DNA of 64,000 nucleotides from Geoalkalibacter subterraneus. Lineage in GTDB: Bacteria > Desulfobacterota > Desulfuromonadia > Desulfuromonadales > Geoalkalibacteraceae. Positions 1 to 8,320 of this stretch are shown piece by piece (position 1 is the first letter of the stretch; every line of letters starts with the position of its first letter). Below the pieces are notes generated by a model. It was not told the origin of the DNA. It saw only the letters and a program-made list of their open reading frames with translations, and did no database searches. The DNA is taken from contig NZ_CP010311.1 in the NCBI RefSeq assembly GCF_000827125.1, positions 3,369,001 to 3,433,000 of the forward strand, given 5' to 3'. A program made the translations under genes and the position numbers.

Positions 1-64
1 CATGTTTTTGCCTATAAATGAATCCTGTCCCCCTGTTATGTCAAGAGGGAGTTGGGAACTCACC

Positions 65-98
65 AAAAAAAGGCGGCCTCCCGCGTGGAAAGGCCGCC
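65..98 (-). terminator. Intrinsic terminator of pckA
   Basis: On the minus strand an 8-bp GC-rich stem (GGCGGCCT paired with AGGCCGCC) is followed by seven T residues. It lies about 40 nt past the pckA stop codon, so it should end the pckA transcript. Confidence 0.8.
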
Positions 99-138
99 CC
101 GTTGCTGTGATGTGATTCGTTCTGAGCGGAAGCCGCAA

Positions 139-1734
139 TCAGCGCCGGGGTCCGGCCTGGGTGAAATCGAAGTCGTCGCTGTCCTTGATGTACTTCTTGA
201 AATTGTCGATGAACATCCCGGCCAACCGGTTGGCGCTGTTATCGAAGTCTTCCTTGTTGGGCCAGGCATTGCGGGGATTGAGCAGCGCGCTGTCGACCCC
301 CGGCAGAGCCTTGGGGATGTTCAGGCGGAACCAGCGGGTCTGCTCGAACTCGGCTTTTTCGATGCTGCCGTCGAGAATCGCGTTGACGCAGGCGCGGGTC
401 GCCTTGATGCTCATGCGTTTGCCGACGCCGTAGCCGCCGCCGACCCATCCGGTATTGACCAGGTAGGCGTTGACATTGTGCTTCTCCATCTTTTCGCCCA
501 GCAGCTTGGCATAGACGGTGGGGGGCAGCGGCAGAAAGGCTTCCCCGAAGCAGGCGGAGAAGGTCGCCTGCGGCTCGGTCACACCGCGTTCGGTACCGGC
601 CACCTTGGCGGTATAGCCGCTCAGGAAGTAGTACATGGCCTGCTCTTTGGTCAGCTTGCTGACCGGGGGCAGTACGCCGAAGGCATCGCAGGTCAGGAAG
701 ATGATGTTTTTAGGATGATCCCCCTTGAGGCTCGGCTCGTGGTTTTCGATATGCTCGATGGGATAGGAAACGCGGGTGTTTTCCGTTTTGGAGCTGTCAT
801 CAAAATCGATCACGCCGTCGTCATTGGACACCACGTTCTCGAGCAGTGCGTTGCGGCGGATGGCGTTGTAGATCTCCGGCTCGCTCTCTTTCGAAAGGTT
901 GATGCACTTGGCGTAGCAGCCGCCTTCGAAGTTGAAAATCCCGTCATCGTCCCAGCCGTGCTCGTCGTCGCCGATCAGCTTGCGCGAGGCATCGGTGGAG
1001 AGGGTGGTTTTGCCGGTGCCGGACAGGCCGAAGAACAGGCACACATCGCCGTCCTTGCCCACGTTGGCCGAGCAGTGCATGGAGAGGATCCCCTGCAGCG
1101 GCAGCCAGTAGTTCATCATGGTGAAGATGCCTTTTTTCATCTCACCGCCGTACCAGGTGCCGCCGATGATCGCCACATCCTTTTCGATGTTGAAGCTGAC
1201 GAACACCTCGGAATTGAGGCCGTGGCGCTCCCAGTCGGCGTTGACCAGGTTGCTGGCGTTGTAGACGGTGAAGTCGGGCTTGAAATTCTTCAGCTCCTCT
1301 TCACTGGGGCGGATGAACATGTTCTTGACGAAATGAGACTGCCAGGCGAACTCGGTGATGAAACGCACCGCCTTGCGGGTTTTTTCGTTGGCGCCGCAGA
1401 AACCGTCGGTGACATAAAGATTTTTACCGTCGAGGTAGCTGGTCACCTCGCCGTAGAGTTCGTCGAAAACTTCGGGAGCCATGGGCTGGTTGATTTTGCC
1501 CCAGGCGATATGTTCGAAGGAAGGCTTCTGATGGACGAAATACTTGTCCTTGGGGGAGCGGCCGGTGAACTTGCCCGTGTCCACCATCATGGTACCGTTG
1601 GCGGCAACCCGCCCCTCCTCGTTGCGTGTCTCGTGCTCGAACAGCTCATCGTAGCCCAGGTTGTGGTAGATCTCGCCCACGCTGTTCAATCCCAACTCCT
1701 GCGCACTGACCTCTGCCTTGCCTGCGTTGTCCAT
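139..1734 (-). CDS. pckA: Phosphoenolpyruvate carboxykinase (ATP)
   Basis: This 531-residue protein interconverts oxaloacetate plus ATP with PEP, CO2 and ADP in the cytoplasm, normally as the first step of gluconeogenesis. Length and sequence fit the ATP-dependent family. The substrate loop FTGRSPKD is at about residues 56-63, the kinase-1a P-loop GLSGTGKT at about 236-243, and the metal-binding segment GDDEHGW follows. The start is backed by an AGGAGG about 10 nt upstream. The gene stands alone, with a terminator behind it and a 16-bp palindrome upstream that may be an operator. In an acetate- or propionate-oxidising anaerobe it would link C4 intermediates to sugar synthesis. Confidence 0.96.
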   Translation of the reverse strand: MDNAGKAEVSAQELGLNSVGEIYHNLGYDELFEHETRNEEGRVAANGTMMVDTGKFTGRSPKDKYFVHQKPSFEHIAWGKINQPMAPEVFDELYGEVTSYLDGKNLYVTDGFCGANEKTRKAVRFITEFAWQSHFVKNMFIRPSEEELKNFKPDFTVYNASNLVNADWERHGLNSEVFVSFNIEKDVAIIGGTWYGGEMKKGIFTMMNYWLPLQGILSMHCSANVGKDGDVCLFFGLSGTGKTTLSTDASRKLIGDDEHGWDDDGIFNFEGGCYAKCINLSKESEPEIYNAIRRNALLENVVSNDDGVIDFDDSSKTENTRVSYPIEHIENHEPSLKGDHPKNIIFLTCDAFGVLPPVSKLTKEQAMYYFLSGYTAKVAGTERGVTEPQATFSACFGEAFLPLPPTVYAKLLGEKMEKHNVNAYLVNTGWVGGGYGVGKRMSIKATRACVNAILDGSIEKAEFEQTRWFRLNIPKALPGVDSALLNPRNAWPNKEDFDNSANRLAGMFIDNFKKYIKDSDDFDFTQAGPRR

Positions 1735-1826
1735 GATGCTGACGCCTCCTGTCGGATGATCTTTTCAGATTTTTTTTCGCAGCCCCATCCGCGCACCGAT
1801 ACCGTGAATGGTCTTTTGCCACGTCT

Positions 1827-1842
1827 GTCACAGAAATGTGAC
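1827..1842. promoter_or_regulatory. Perfect 16-bp palindrome upstream of pckA
   Basis: GTCACA-GAAA-TGTGAC is a perfect dyad with 6-bp arms, about 95 nt upstream of the pckA start and 80 nt past the end of the hydrogenase operon. The arms contain TGTGA/TCACA half-sites as in CRP/FNR-family operators, but in the opposite relative order, so it is not a standard CRP box. The cognate regulator is unknown. Confidence 0.4.
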
Positions 1843-1920
1843 TCTAACAAATTCAATCAAAATAAAAAAGCCCAAAGTGGTGGTAAAAAGCATCGCCAAA
1901 ACAGGGGCAAGGGCAGATTT

Positions 1921-2442
1921 TCATAAACGATGAAAAGCATCTCGGGAGGGAAGTTCGTCCGCCTTCAAAGAAGTGAAACATCGGCCGTTCCAAACCTGCA
2001 GATCCGCAAGCACGCCGTCGGCCACGCGGGGCAGCGCCGCACTGACCTCGGGTGTCATTTCCAACCGCATTTCAATACAACCCGGCTGCACTCCCCACAA
2101 CACCACCTCCTGCGGCAGATCGCCCTGCAGCTCGGCCACGGCGAGCAGATCCTTGAGCCCCATCTGGTGCACCGACAGCTTGTCGGCAAAGGCGCGCGGC
2201 ACCTCATCGCCTGCCAGCCGGAACACCTCTCCCGGTTCAGCGCCCATATCCACCGCATCAACAAGAAGCAGGCGCGCGACCCCTTCAAAGCGCGGCAGCA
2301 GGTCGAGGCCCAGGGTTCCGCCATCGATCACCTCGACATCGGGATCGAAAACATACCTCTCCCGCAGGTACTCCACCACCTTGCCCCCGATCGCATCGTC
2401 AGCCATCAGGGCATTGCCCAAACCCAGTACCAGAATCGACAT
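1921..2442 (-). CDS. NiFe hydrogenase maturation protease (HyaD/HybD family)
   Basis: This 173-residue endopeptidase of the M52 family removes the C-terminal tail of the hydrogenase large subunit after nickel insertion. Visible family marks are the N-terminal GLGNALMADDAIG with its metal-binding acidic residue, the LLLVDAVD strand and the SVHQMGLKD motif. It is the last gene of the operon, 3 nt behind the cytochrome b gene, and its presumed substrate is encoded in the same operon. Its dedication to that large subunit is inferred from linkage. Confidence 0.92.
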   Translation of the reverse strand: MSILVLGLGNALMADDAIGGKVVEYLRERYVFDPDVEVIDGGTLGLDLLPRFEGVARLLLVDAVDMGAEPGEVFRLAGDEVPRAFADKLSVHQMGLKDLLAVAELQGDLPQEVVLWGVQPGCIEMRLEMTPEVSAALPRVADGVLADLQVWNGRCFTSLKADELPSRDAFHRL

Positions 2443-2445
2443 ATT

Positions 2446-3096
2446 TCAGAGTTCCTCGGGATCGATATACTTGGATCCGCTGAACATGCTGCTGATGGTG
2501 CCGTTGGTTTCTTTGACGTCCATCAGCCAGGCGCTGTAGATGTGATTGATGACAAACCCGATCAAAAGCCACATGATGAAATGATGCCCCAGGCGCAGGT
2601 ACGGCGCGCCGGGCCAGACCAGCATCCAGCCGAACAGCGTATCCCACAGCCCGCCCGGGGCAAACTGGCCGTAAAGGGCGAAGCCGCTGGCAATCTGCAC
2701 AAAATACAGGGTAAACACCAGGGCATAAGCCAGGCAGGCCAGGGCGTTGTGACCGACCTCGTAAGGGATCTGCTTGCCGGTAAAGGTGTAATAGCGAAAA
2801 AATTTCATGGCGTTGGCGCGACCCTTCTGCGTCGCCCAGGGAAAAAACATGCGCCAGGAGGCATACGGGTTGCCGATCAGAAACCACAGTGCGCGAATCA
2901 CCACCGAGACGGCAAACAGGTAAGCGAAAGCGAAGTGGAGAAAGCGCATCCAGCCCATGATCCAGGTGCCCTCGCCGGCACTCAAAAAGGGGTGGCCGAT
3001 ATAGAATCCGGTCAAGCTCAGGGCGGTGATGCTCACCACATTGAGCCAGTGCGACAGGCGAACCGGAAATTCCCATACATAGCGGATTTCTAGCAT
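2446..3096 (-). CDS. NiFe hydrogenase b-type cytochrome subunit
   Basis: This 216-residue integral membrane protein anchors the hydrogenase dimer and passes electrons from it to the menaquinone pool. It has four or more hydrophobic segments with candidate haem-ligand histidines (for example in LSHWLNV near residue 17, LHFAFAY, and LGHHFIMWLLIG near residue 180). The start follows an AGGAGG-like site (GAGGAGGTCGTATGC). It lies 14 nt behind the large-subunit gene, in the standard small-large-cytochrome-protease order. Confidence 0.92.
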   Translation of the reverse strand: MLEIRYVWEFPVRLSHWLNVVSITALSLTGFYIGHPFLSAGEGTWIMGWMRFLHFAFAYLFAVSVVIRALWFLIGNPYASWRMFFPWATQKGRANAMKFFRYYTFTGKQIPYEVGHNALACLAYALVFTLYFVQIASGFALYGQFAPGGLWDTLFGWMLVWPGAPYLRLGHHFIMWLLIGFVINHIYSAWLMDVKETNGTISSMFSGSKYIDPEEL

Positions 3097-3110
3097 ACGA
3101 CCTCCTCGGC

Positions 3111-4823
3111 CTACACGACGCGGACGTTAACCACCTCATTCCCCCTGCCATCGAGCACATGCACCGCGCAGGCCAGGCAGGGATCGAAGGAGTGGATGGT
3201 GCGCAGGATCTCCAGCGGCTGTTCCTCGTTGGCGATGGGGGTGCCGATCAAAGCGGCTTCGTAGGGGCCGATCTGCCCCTTGGCGTCGCGCGGCCCGGCG
3301 TTCCAGGTGGAGGGCACGACGGCCTGGAAGTTGGCGATGGCGCCGTTTTCGATGCGCAGCCAATGCCCCAGCGCTCCACGCGGCGCCTCATGGAAGCCGT
3401 AGCCGAACACCTCTTTCGGCCAGGTTGAGGGCTCCCAGCGTTCTGCGTTATGCGTTTCGAGAATGCCGCGGCCCATGTTGTCGGCCAGCTGATCGAGCCA
3501 GGTTTCGGCTTTCTGCGCCAGCAGCAGGGTCTCCATGCCGCGCGCCGCGGTGCGCCCCAGGGTCGAGAACAGCACCTCGGCACCGACGTTGAGCTTGTTG
3601 AGGACAAAGTGAACGATCTCCTGCACCTGCGGCTGTCCGGCGGCGTAGGCCGTCACCATGCGGGCCAGCGGCCCCACCTCCATGGGCTGATCGTCGTAAC
3701 GCGGTGCCTTGACCCAGCTGTATTTCGCTTCCGTATCGAGAAAATCGTAGGGCGGCTTGGGGCCGGTGTAGTTGGGCACCGTCTCCCCTTTAAACGGATG
3801 CAGGCCGCGCTGGTCGCCATCGGCGTATTCGTACCAGGAGCGGGTGACATATTCGGCGATCTTTTCCTGGTCCACCGGCAGTACCCGCGTGAGATCCCGC
3901 CCCATGACAATGCCTCGCGGCATGAAAAAGCTGTCCGGCCCGCCGTTTTCGCGGTCGGGATAATCGCCGTAGCAGAGGAAGTTGCCGACGCCGCCCCCCA
4001 CCTGCGCCCAATCGGTATAGAACGACGCTATCGCCAGCAGATCGGGGATATAGGCCTGCTCGGTGAAGGCGCGCGCCTTGCGGAAGAATTTGCGCAGCTG
4101 CGCGATCTTGTCGGCGTTGAGGGCATTCTGGCTGTCGGGATCAATGGGGATCGCCATGCCGCCCACCAGGAAGGTCTGCGGATGCGGGTTTTTCGAGCCG
4201 AGGATGGCGTGGATCTTGATGATCTCCTTCTGCAGGTCGAGTGCATCGAGATAATGGGCCACCGCCATCAGGTTGGCTTCCGGGGGCAGCTTGTAGGCCG
4301 AATGCCCCCAGTAGGCGTTCTGGAACGGCCCCAGCCGTCCCGTGCCGGCAAAAGCCTTGATCTTGTCCTGCACGGTTTTGAAGTAGGCGGTGCTGGAACG
4401 CGGATAGTCGGAGATGGACTGGGCCAACCTGCTGGTAGCGGCCGGGTCCGCCGACAGGGCGCTGACGATATCGACCCAGTCGAGGGCATGCAGGTGATAG
4501 AAGTGAACGATGTGATCCTGGATGTTCTGCGCCGCCATGATCAGGTTGCGGATCAGGCGGGCATTGTCCGGCACCTGGATGCCGAGAGCATGCTCCACCG
4601 CACGGATACTGGCCATGGAGTGCACGGTGGTGCACACCCCGCAGAAACGCTGGGTGAAATGATGGGCGTCACGGGGGTCGCGCCCCTTGAGGATGGTTTC
4701 GATACCGCGGAACGCCGTGGAAGAACTCCAGGCATCGACAATGCGGCCGTTTTCGATACGGGCCTCGATGCGCAGGTGCCCCTCGATGCGGGTAATGGGA
4801 TCAACAACAATTTTGCGCGACAT
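3111..4823 (-). CDS. NiFe hydrogenase large (catalytic) subunit, group 1
   Basis: This 570-residue subunit carries the NiFe(CN)2CO active site that oxidises H2. Both nickel-binding Cys pairs are present: RFCGVCTTVH near residues 59-68 and DPCLACAVH near 547-555. Processing after His555 would release a 15-residue tail (VLDGRGNEVVNVRVV), which is the substrate of the maturation protease three genes on. It is 3 nt behind the small-subunit gene and should be carried through the Tat pathway with it. The N-terminal KIVVDPITRIEGHLRIE is the usual signature of the family. Confidence 0.97.
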   Translation of the reverse strand: MSRKIVVDPITRIEGHLRIEARIENGRIVDAWSSSTAFRGIETILKGRDPRDAHHFTQRFCGVCTTVHSMASIRAVEHALGIQVPDNARLIRNLIMAAQNIQDHIVHFYHLHALDWVDIVSALSADPAATSRLAQSISDYPRSSTAYFKTVQDKIKAFAGTGRLGPFQNAYWGHSAYKLPPEANLMAVAHYLDALDLQKEIIKIHAILGSKNPHPQTFLVGGMAIPIDPDSQNALNADKIAQLRKFFRKARAFTEQAYIPDLLAIASFYTDWAQVGGGVGNFLCYGDYPDRENGGPDSFFMPRGIVMGRDLTRVLPVDQEKIAEYVTRSWYEYADGDQRGLHPFKGETVPNYTGPKPPYDFLDTEAKYSWVKAPRYDDQPMEVGPLARMVTAYAAGQPQVQEIVHFVLNKLNVGAEVLFSTLGRTAARGMETLLLAQKAETWLDQLADNMGRGILETHNAERWEPSTWPKEVFGYGFHEAPRGALGHWLRIENGAIANFQAVVPSTWNAGPRDAKGQIGPYEAALIGTPIANEEQPLEILRTIHSFDPCLACAVHVLDGRGNEVVNVRVV

Positions 4824-4826
4824 CGA

Positions 4827-5957
4827 TCAATCCTCCTTGATAATCTTTTCGGCTTCGTGTTGGTCCGTTTTGCGGAATGCGCTCACTACGCCGTGCGCAC
4901 CGAACGCCAGCGCCGTCGCCGCCGCCAGACCGAGGCCGATCTTGTCAGCGGTCGCTTCAATGCCGAAACCGGGCACATTGGGCAGGCGCCGGTAGAAGGG
5001 CGTCATGCTGTCCCAGAATCCCGGCTCGGAGCAGCCGATGCAGCCATGCCCTGCCATCACCGGCCAGCTCAGGCCGTCGTTGTAGCGCACCGTCGGGCAG
5101 TTGTGCCAGGTCTCGGGGCCTTTGCAGCCCAGCTTGTACAGGCACCACCCCTGGCGATGGCCGTAATCGCCGAAGGTTTCGGCATACTGGCCGGCATCGA
5201 AATGCCCGCGCCGCTCACAGTTGTCGTGAATGCGCTTGCCGTAGGCGAAGCGGGGGCGGCCGAAACGGTCCGCCGCCGGCAGACGGCCGAAAGTGAGAAA
5301 ATGAACCAGGGCTGCCGACAGGTTGGCGGCATTGACCGGGCAACCGGGCAGGTTGAGAACCGTCGCGTTGGGCACCACTTCCTTGACGGAACGCGCCTCG
5401 GTGGGGTTGGGCGCCGCCGCCGGCAGTCCACCGAAGGTGGCGCAGGTTCCCACGGCGATGGTGGCCAGGGCGTTGCCGCACACCTTGCGGGTGATCTCTT
5501 CGGCACTCTGCCCGGCGACAGTGCAGTAGGCACCGCTCTTACCGGTGGGGATCGATCCCTCAACGATGGCGATATAGCGCCCTTTGTACTTCTCCATGGC
5601 CTGATGCCTGGCTTCTTCCGCCTGGTGTCCGGCGGCGGCCATGACGATCTCGGCGTACTCGAGGGAGATGGTGTCGAGGATGATCTGCACGGCGGTCGGT
5701 GCGCTGGAGCGCAGGAAGGCCTCCGAGTCGCCACTGCAGCTCTGGAATTCCAGCCAGATCACCGGCGGGCGGGTATCGTCCTGTTCCAGCGCCGCGGCGA
5801 TGCGCGGCATGAAGGTCACGGGGAGGGCCAGGGTGGCGGCCATGGTGGAGCAGAAGGTGAGAAAATCGCGGCGACTCACGCCCCGCGCCTCCCATGTGCG
5901 CAACGTCTCTTCGGGAATGGCCGCCATCGCGGATTCGGCCTCTGTCTGCCGGCTCAT
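4827..5957 (-). CDS. NiFe hydrogenase small (iron-sulfur) subunit, Tat-exported
   Basis: This 376-residue electron-transfer subunit has a twin-arginine signal (SRRDFL at 28-33 followed by a hydrophobic stretch) and a C-terminal hydrophobic anchor (LGLAAATALAFGAHGVV). Ligands of the distal cluster (HDNC, GWCLYKLGC) and medial cluster (NCPTVRYND, GHGCIGC) are visible. At the proximal cluster the usual CxxC reads C74-S-G-D77, so the second Cys is replaced by Asp, while the later Cys of GTCATFGG and LPGCP are kept. AAGGAGG about 9 nt upstream supports the start. It is the first gene of the operon, so the operon promoter lies in 5958-6170. Confidence 0.96.
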   Translation of the reverse strand: MSRQTEAESAMAAIPEETLRTWEARGVSRRDFLTFCSTMAATLALPVTFMPRIAAALEQDDTRPPVIWLEFQSCSGDSEAFLRSSAPTAVQIILDTISLEYAEIVMAAAGHQAEEARHQAMEKYKGRYIAIVEGSIPTGKSGAYCTVAGQSAEEITRKVCGNALATIAVGTCATFGGLPAAAPNPTEARSVKEVVPNATVLNLPGCPVNAANLSAALVHFLTFGRLPAADRFGRPRFAYGKRIHDNCERRGHFDAGQYAETFGDYGHRQGWCLYKLGCKGPETWHNCPTVRYNDGLSWPVMAGHGCIGCSEPGFWDSMTPFYRRLPNVPGFGIEATADKIGLGLAAATALAFGAHGVVSAFRKTDQHEAEKIIKED

Positions 5958-6170
5958 GAATGCGCCTCCTTGGGTTTGGAGCTTGACAAGCTGATCGCAA
6001 GTTCAAAACGCTGTTTATCTTAGTTGCCGAAACTAAAGGCGACTGTACATTAAATTCAAGGAAATCAGGGGTATTCTTCGCTCAAAACGCTATAATTCTA
6101 ACACCCTTCAAGACAGCCGCAAGCAGAGCTGAAAAAATAATGGCGTTAAATTGACAGGAATCCAGCCCTA

Positions 6171-6262
6171 AGCTCCCCCCTCCCAACCTCCCCCCGCTGG
6201 GAGGAGGAGCAAAAAGCCCCCTCTCCCAGCGGGAGAAGGCGGGGGGTGAGGGAGGTGTCGCC
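6171..6262. repeat. Dispersed C/G-rich palindromic repeat, copy 1
   Basis: This intergenic block is made of CTCCC/GGGAG runs that fold on themselves (CTCCCAGCGGGAG). The first 31 or so nt recur in inverted orientation near 15295-15330. It lies in the 398-nt gene-free gap between the hydrogenase operon and the next minus-strand gene. The rest of that gap (5958-6170) is AT-richer and should hold the hydrogenase promoter, which I could not place securely. Confidence 0.7.
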
Positions 6263-6293
6263 CAATGCCCAAAGCCTTAAGCCCTGCATACAG

Positions 6294-6317
6294 AAAAAGC
6301 CCCCCAAAACGGGAGGC
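6294..6317 (-). terminator. Intrinsic terminator behind the FG-GAP gene
   Basis: On the minus strand GCCTCCC-GTTTT-GGGGGGC (7-bp stem with one G-T pair) is followed by TTTTT, about 40 nt past the stop of the gene at 6356-8119. Confidence 0.75.
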
Positions 6318-6355
6318 TTCTTCAATTACAAAGTGTGACCAGCGTAAAATAAAAC

Positions 6356-8119
6356 CTACTGCAGCTCGTAAACCACCACGCCGCTGCGCCCCTCGGTGGT
6401 GAAGCCGGGGCGGCTGAAGGTCACGGTCATCGCGACCTCCAACTGGCCGTCATGATCGACATCCGCCACCTGAAAATCAGCCATGTAACCCTGCTGCTCC
6501 TGGGTATGCCAGAGTTCGCGCAGGGTATTGCCGTCCCACTGCAGGGCGGTCAGGCGGCTTGGGCCCAGCTCGCGGAAACGGTCGGTAATCTTCCACCCCT
6601 TGTTGAGGGGCACCAGGATTTCCCCGTCGGGGCCCATGGCAAGATTCGCCTTGATGAACACGGCGCGTGGTTCATTCGACATTCCAGCTGAAGAATCAGA
6701 CCGCTCGAAAAACACTTCGCTGCCGCCGTAATCGCTGCTGCTCTGCCACAACACTTCACCGTTCGAGTTCAGAACCTGGAGTGTGCCGGTGCGATTGAGA
6801 TAGGCAAAGAGCGTTCCGCGGGCCTCATCCACAAACGGGACAAAGCCGAACAGGCTGACCGGAGACGGTACATCCACGGAGCGGCCTTCCACCAGGCGAT
6901 CCTGCTGAACGTTCACACGAAACAGAGGTCCATCAAAATCGTTATTAAGCCCTCCCATGCGCTGCGCCAGCAGAATCCGTCCCTCACCGGGCCAGTCCAC
7001 GCTCCGCAGAAACCAGGGGATCTGCTTTTCCGCCAGCCGCAGCTTTCCCTTTTCCATGACCAGCCGTCGTGAAGACGGACGCGCGCTTTCGGTGCCGTTG
7101 CGCACGGCAGTAACATAAAGCTCGGCGCGACCGTCGCCATCGACATCGATCGCATCCAGGGCGAGGCTCTTTTCCATGGCATCGAAAGTGATTTCATCCA
7201 CAGGAACGAAGGTGCGATCTTCGACACGCCCCACCACAAGGGATTCCTTGAAAAGAACCGCCAGTTCAGGGCGTCCGTCGCCGTTCAGGTCACCGACCGC
7301 CATCGCCAGGGCACGGCCCTTCAACTCGGCGGCATTCCAGACCCCTTCATAATACTGTTCCTGCCTGCGGATGATACCGCCGCTGACCACTTCCGGCACA
7401 GAGGCAATGATGCCGCTGGTCTCGGCAGCGGCTTTTGCAGCCGGGGGCGTCGATACGGCAGGTTGCGACGAGGGCGCAGCAATGGGTGGCGCGGCAGGGA
7501 CCTGCCGGGGGGCGGCCGCATAGGTATGGATCACCTCACCGCCGGGGCCCAGCACGGAAAGCTGCCCGCCGGAAAGCACAAACGCCAGATGGGCGCCGGT
7601 CTTCAGGGGGGCGCTCGGCGTGGCCGGCCGCGCACTCTGGGCGGCGTCGTAGCTCTGCCATTCAAGGGCCGGCAGCGCGGCGCGCAATTTCTGCTGAAAC
7701 TCCTCGCCGACACCTTCGTAATCCCAGAAGACGGCAGAGGTCTGCTCATAGCGCCGGATCTTGTCGCCGCGCTTGATCTCGCCGCCCTCTCCCACCGGCA
7801 CCGCATAACTGTAGCCGGACTTGATGCGCGTCACCCGCAGCACCGCCTTGGCCTCGTCCAAGGTGCCCAGCACCTCGCCGCTGACCGGGTGCACGATGCG
7901 CTCGCCCGACTGCACCACCGCGAACAGGTCGCCCGGCACCACGCCGCGCGAAGCGTCGAGGTCGATCAGGTATTCACCGCCCACCGGCATGATCACCACG
8001 CCGGAGAGCGGCTCGAAATCTTCTTTGATCTTCTCTTCCCACTGTGCCAGGGCCGGACCCGCCGCCAGCAACAGCAGGACCATCCCCATCAACCAACCAA
8101 CATGGCGCATATTTTTCAC
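6356..8119 (-). CDS. Exported FG-GAP/VCBS-like beta-propeller repeat protein
   Basis: This 587-residue protein starts with a signal peptide (hydrophobic core followed by AGPALA-Q). A region with a GVVPGDLFAVVQSG segment, possibly a small beta domain, follows. After a Pro/Ala-rich linker near 205-230, the C-terminal half holds repeats with calcium-type loops: GDLNGDGRPELAV, DVDGDGRAELYV and ADVDHDGQLEVAM. These are typical of FG-GAP/VCBS propellers. The function is unknown; a periplasmic or surface role is inferred. It is monocistronic, with its own terminator. The 200 nt upstream (8120-8320) hold only the terminator of the next gene and its own promoter area. Confidence 0.75.
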   Translation of the reverse strand: MKNMRHVGWLMGMVLLLLAAGPALAQWEEKIKEDFEPLSGVVIMPVGGEYLIDLDASRGVVPGDLFAVVQSGERIVHPVSGEVLGTLDEAKAVLRVTRIKSGYSYAVPVGEGGEIKRGDKIRRYEQTSAVFWDYEGVGEEFQQKLRAALPALEWQSYDAAQSARPATPSAPLKTGAHLAFVLSGGQLSVLGPGGEVIHTYAAAPRQVPAAPPIAAPSSQPAVSTPPAAKAAAETSGIIASVPEVVSGGIIRRQEQYYEGVWNAAELKGRALAMAVGDLNGDGRPELAVLFKESLVVGRVEDRTFVPVDEITFDAMEKSLALDAIDVDGDGRAELYVTAVRNGTESARPSSRRLVMEKGKLRLAEKQIPWFLRSVDWPGEGRILLAQRMGGLNNDFDGPLFRVNVQQDRLVEGRSVDVPSPVSLFGFVPFVDEARGTLFAYLNRTGTLQVLNSNGEVLWQSSSDYGGSEVFFERSDSSAGMSNEPRAVFIKANLAMGPDGEILVPLNKGWKITDRFRELGPSRLTALQWDGNTLRELWHTQEQQGYMADFQVADVDHDGQLEVAMTVTFSRPGFTTEGRSGVVVYELQ

Positions 8120-8260
8120 AAAAAGAATCCTCCTGAAACAGAATGGTTCATGCAGGGTTCACACTATAGCAGAAAAAGCTTTATGACTCTATCGATTGAT
8201 AACCAAACGGGAATCAATATTGAACGGTTTCGCAACGGGTAAAGACAAAGTTTTCACGGA

Positions 8261-8296
8261 ACAGAAAAGGCCGGGACGAAGCCCGGCCTTTTCTGT
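8261..8296 (-). terminator. Strong bidirectional-looking terminator behind the porin gene
   Basis: A perfect 15-bp stem (ACAGAAAAGGCCGGG paired with CCCGGCCTTTTCTGT) with a 6-nt loop lies 25 nt past the porin stop codon. T- and A-rich flanks within the stem allow use from both sides. Confidence 0.85.
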
Positions 8297-8320
8297 TCTA
8301 CAGTGTGACGTGCGCCAAGA

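Noticed and set aside
52-5994. Long open plus-strand frames opposite pckA and the hydrogenase genes, including one of 857 codons
   Set aside because: They mirror the third-position G/C bias of well-supported minus-strand genes, carry no family motif and lack ribosome-binding sites.
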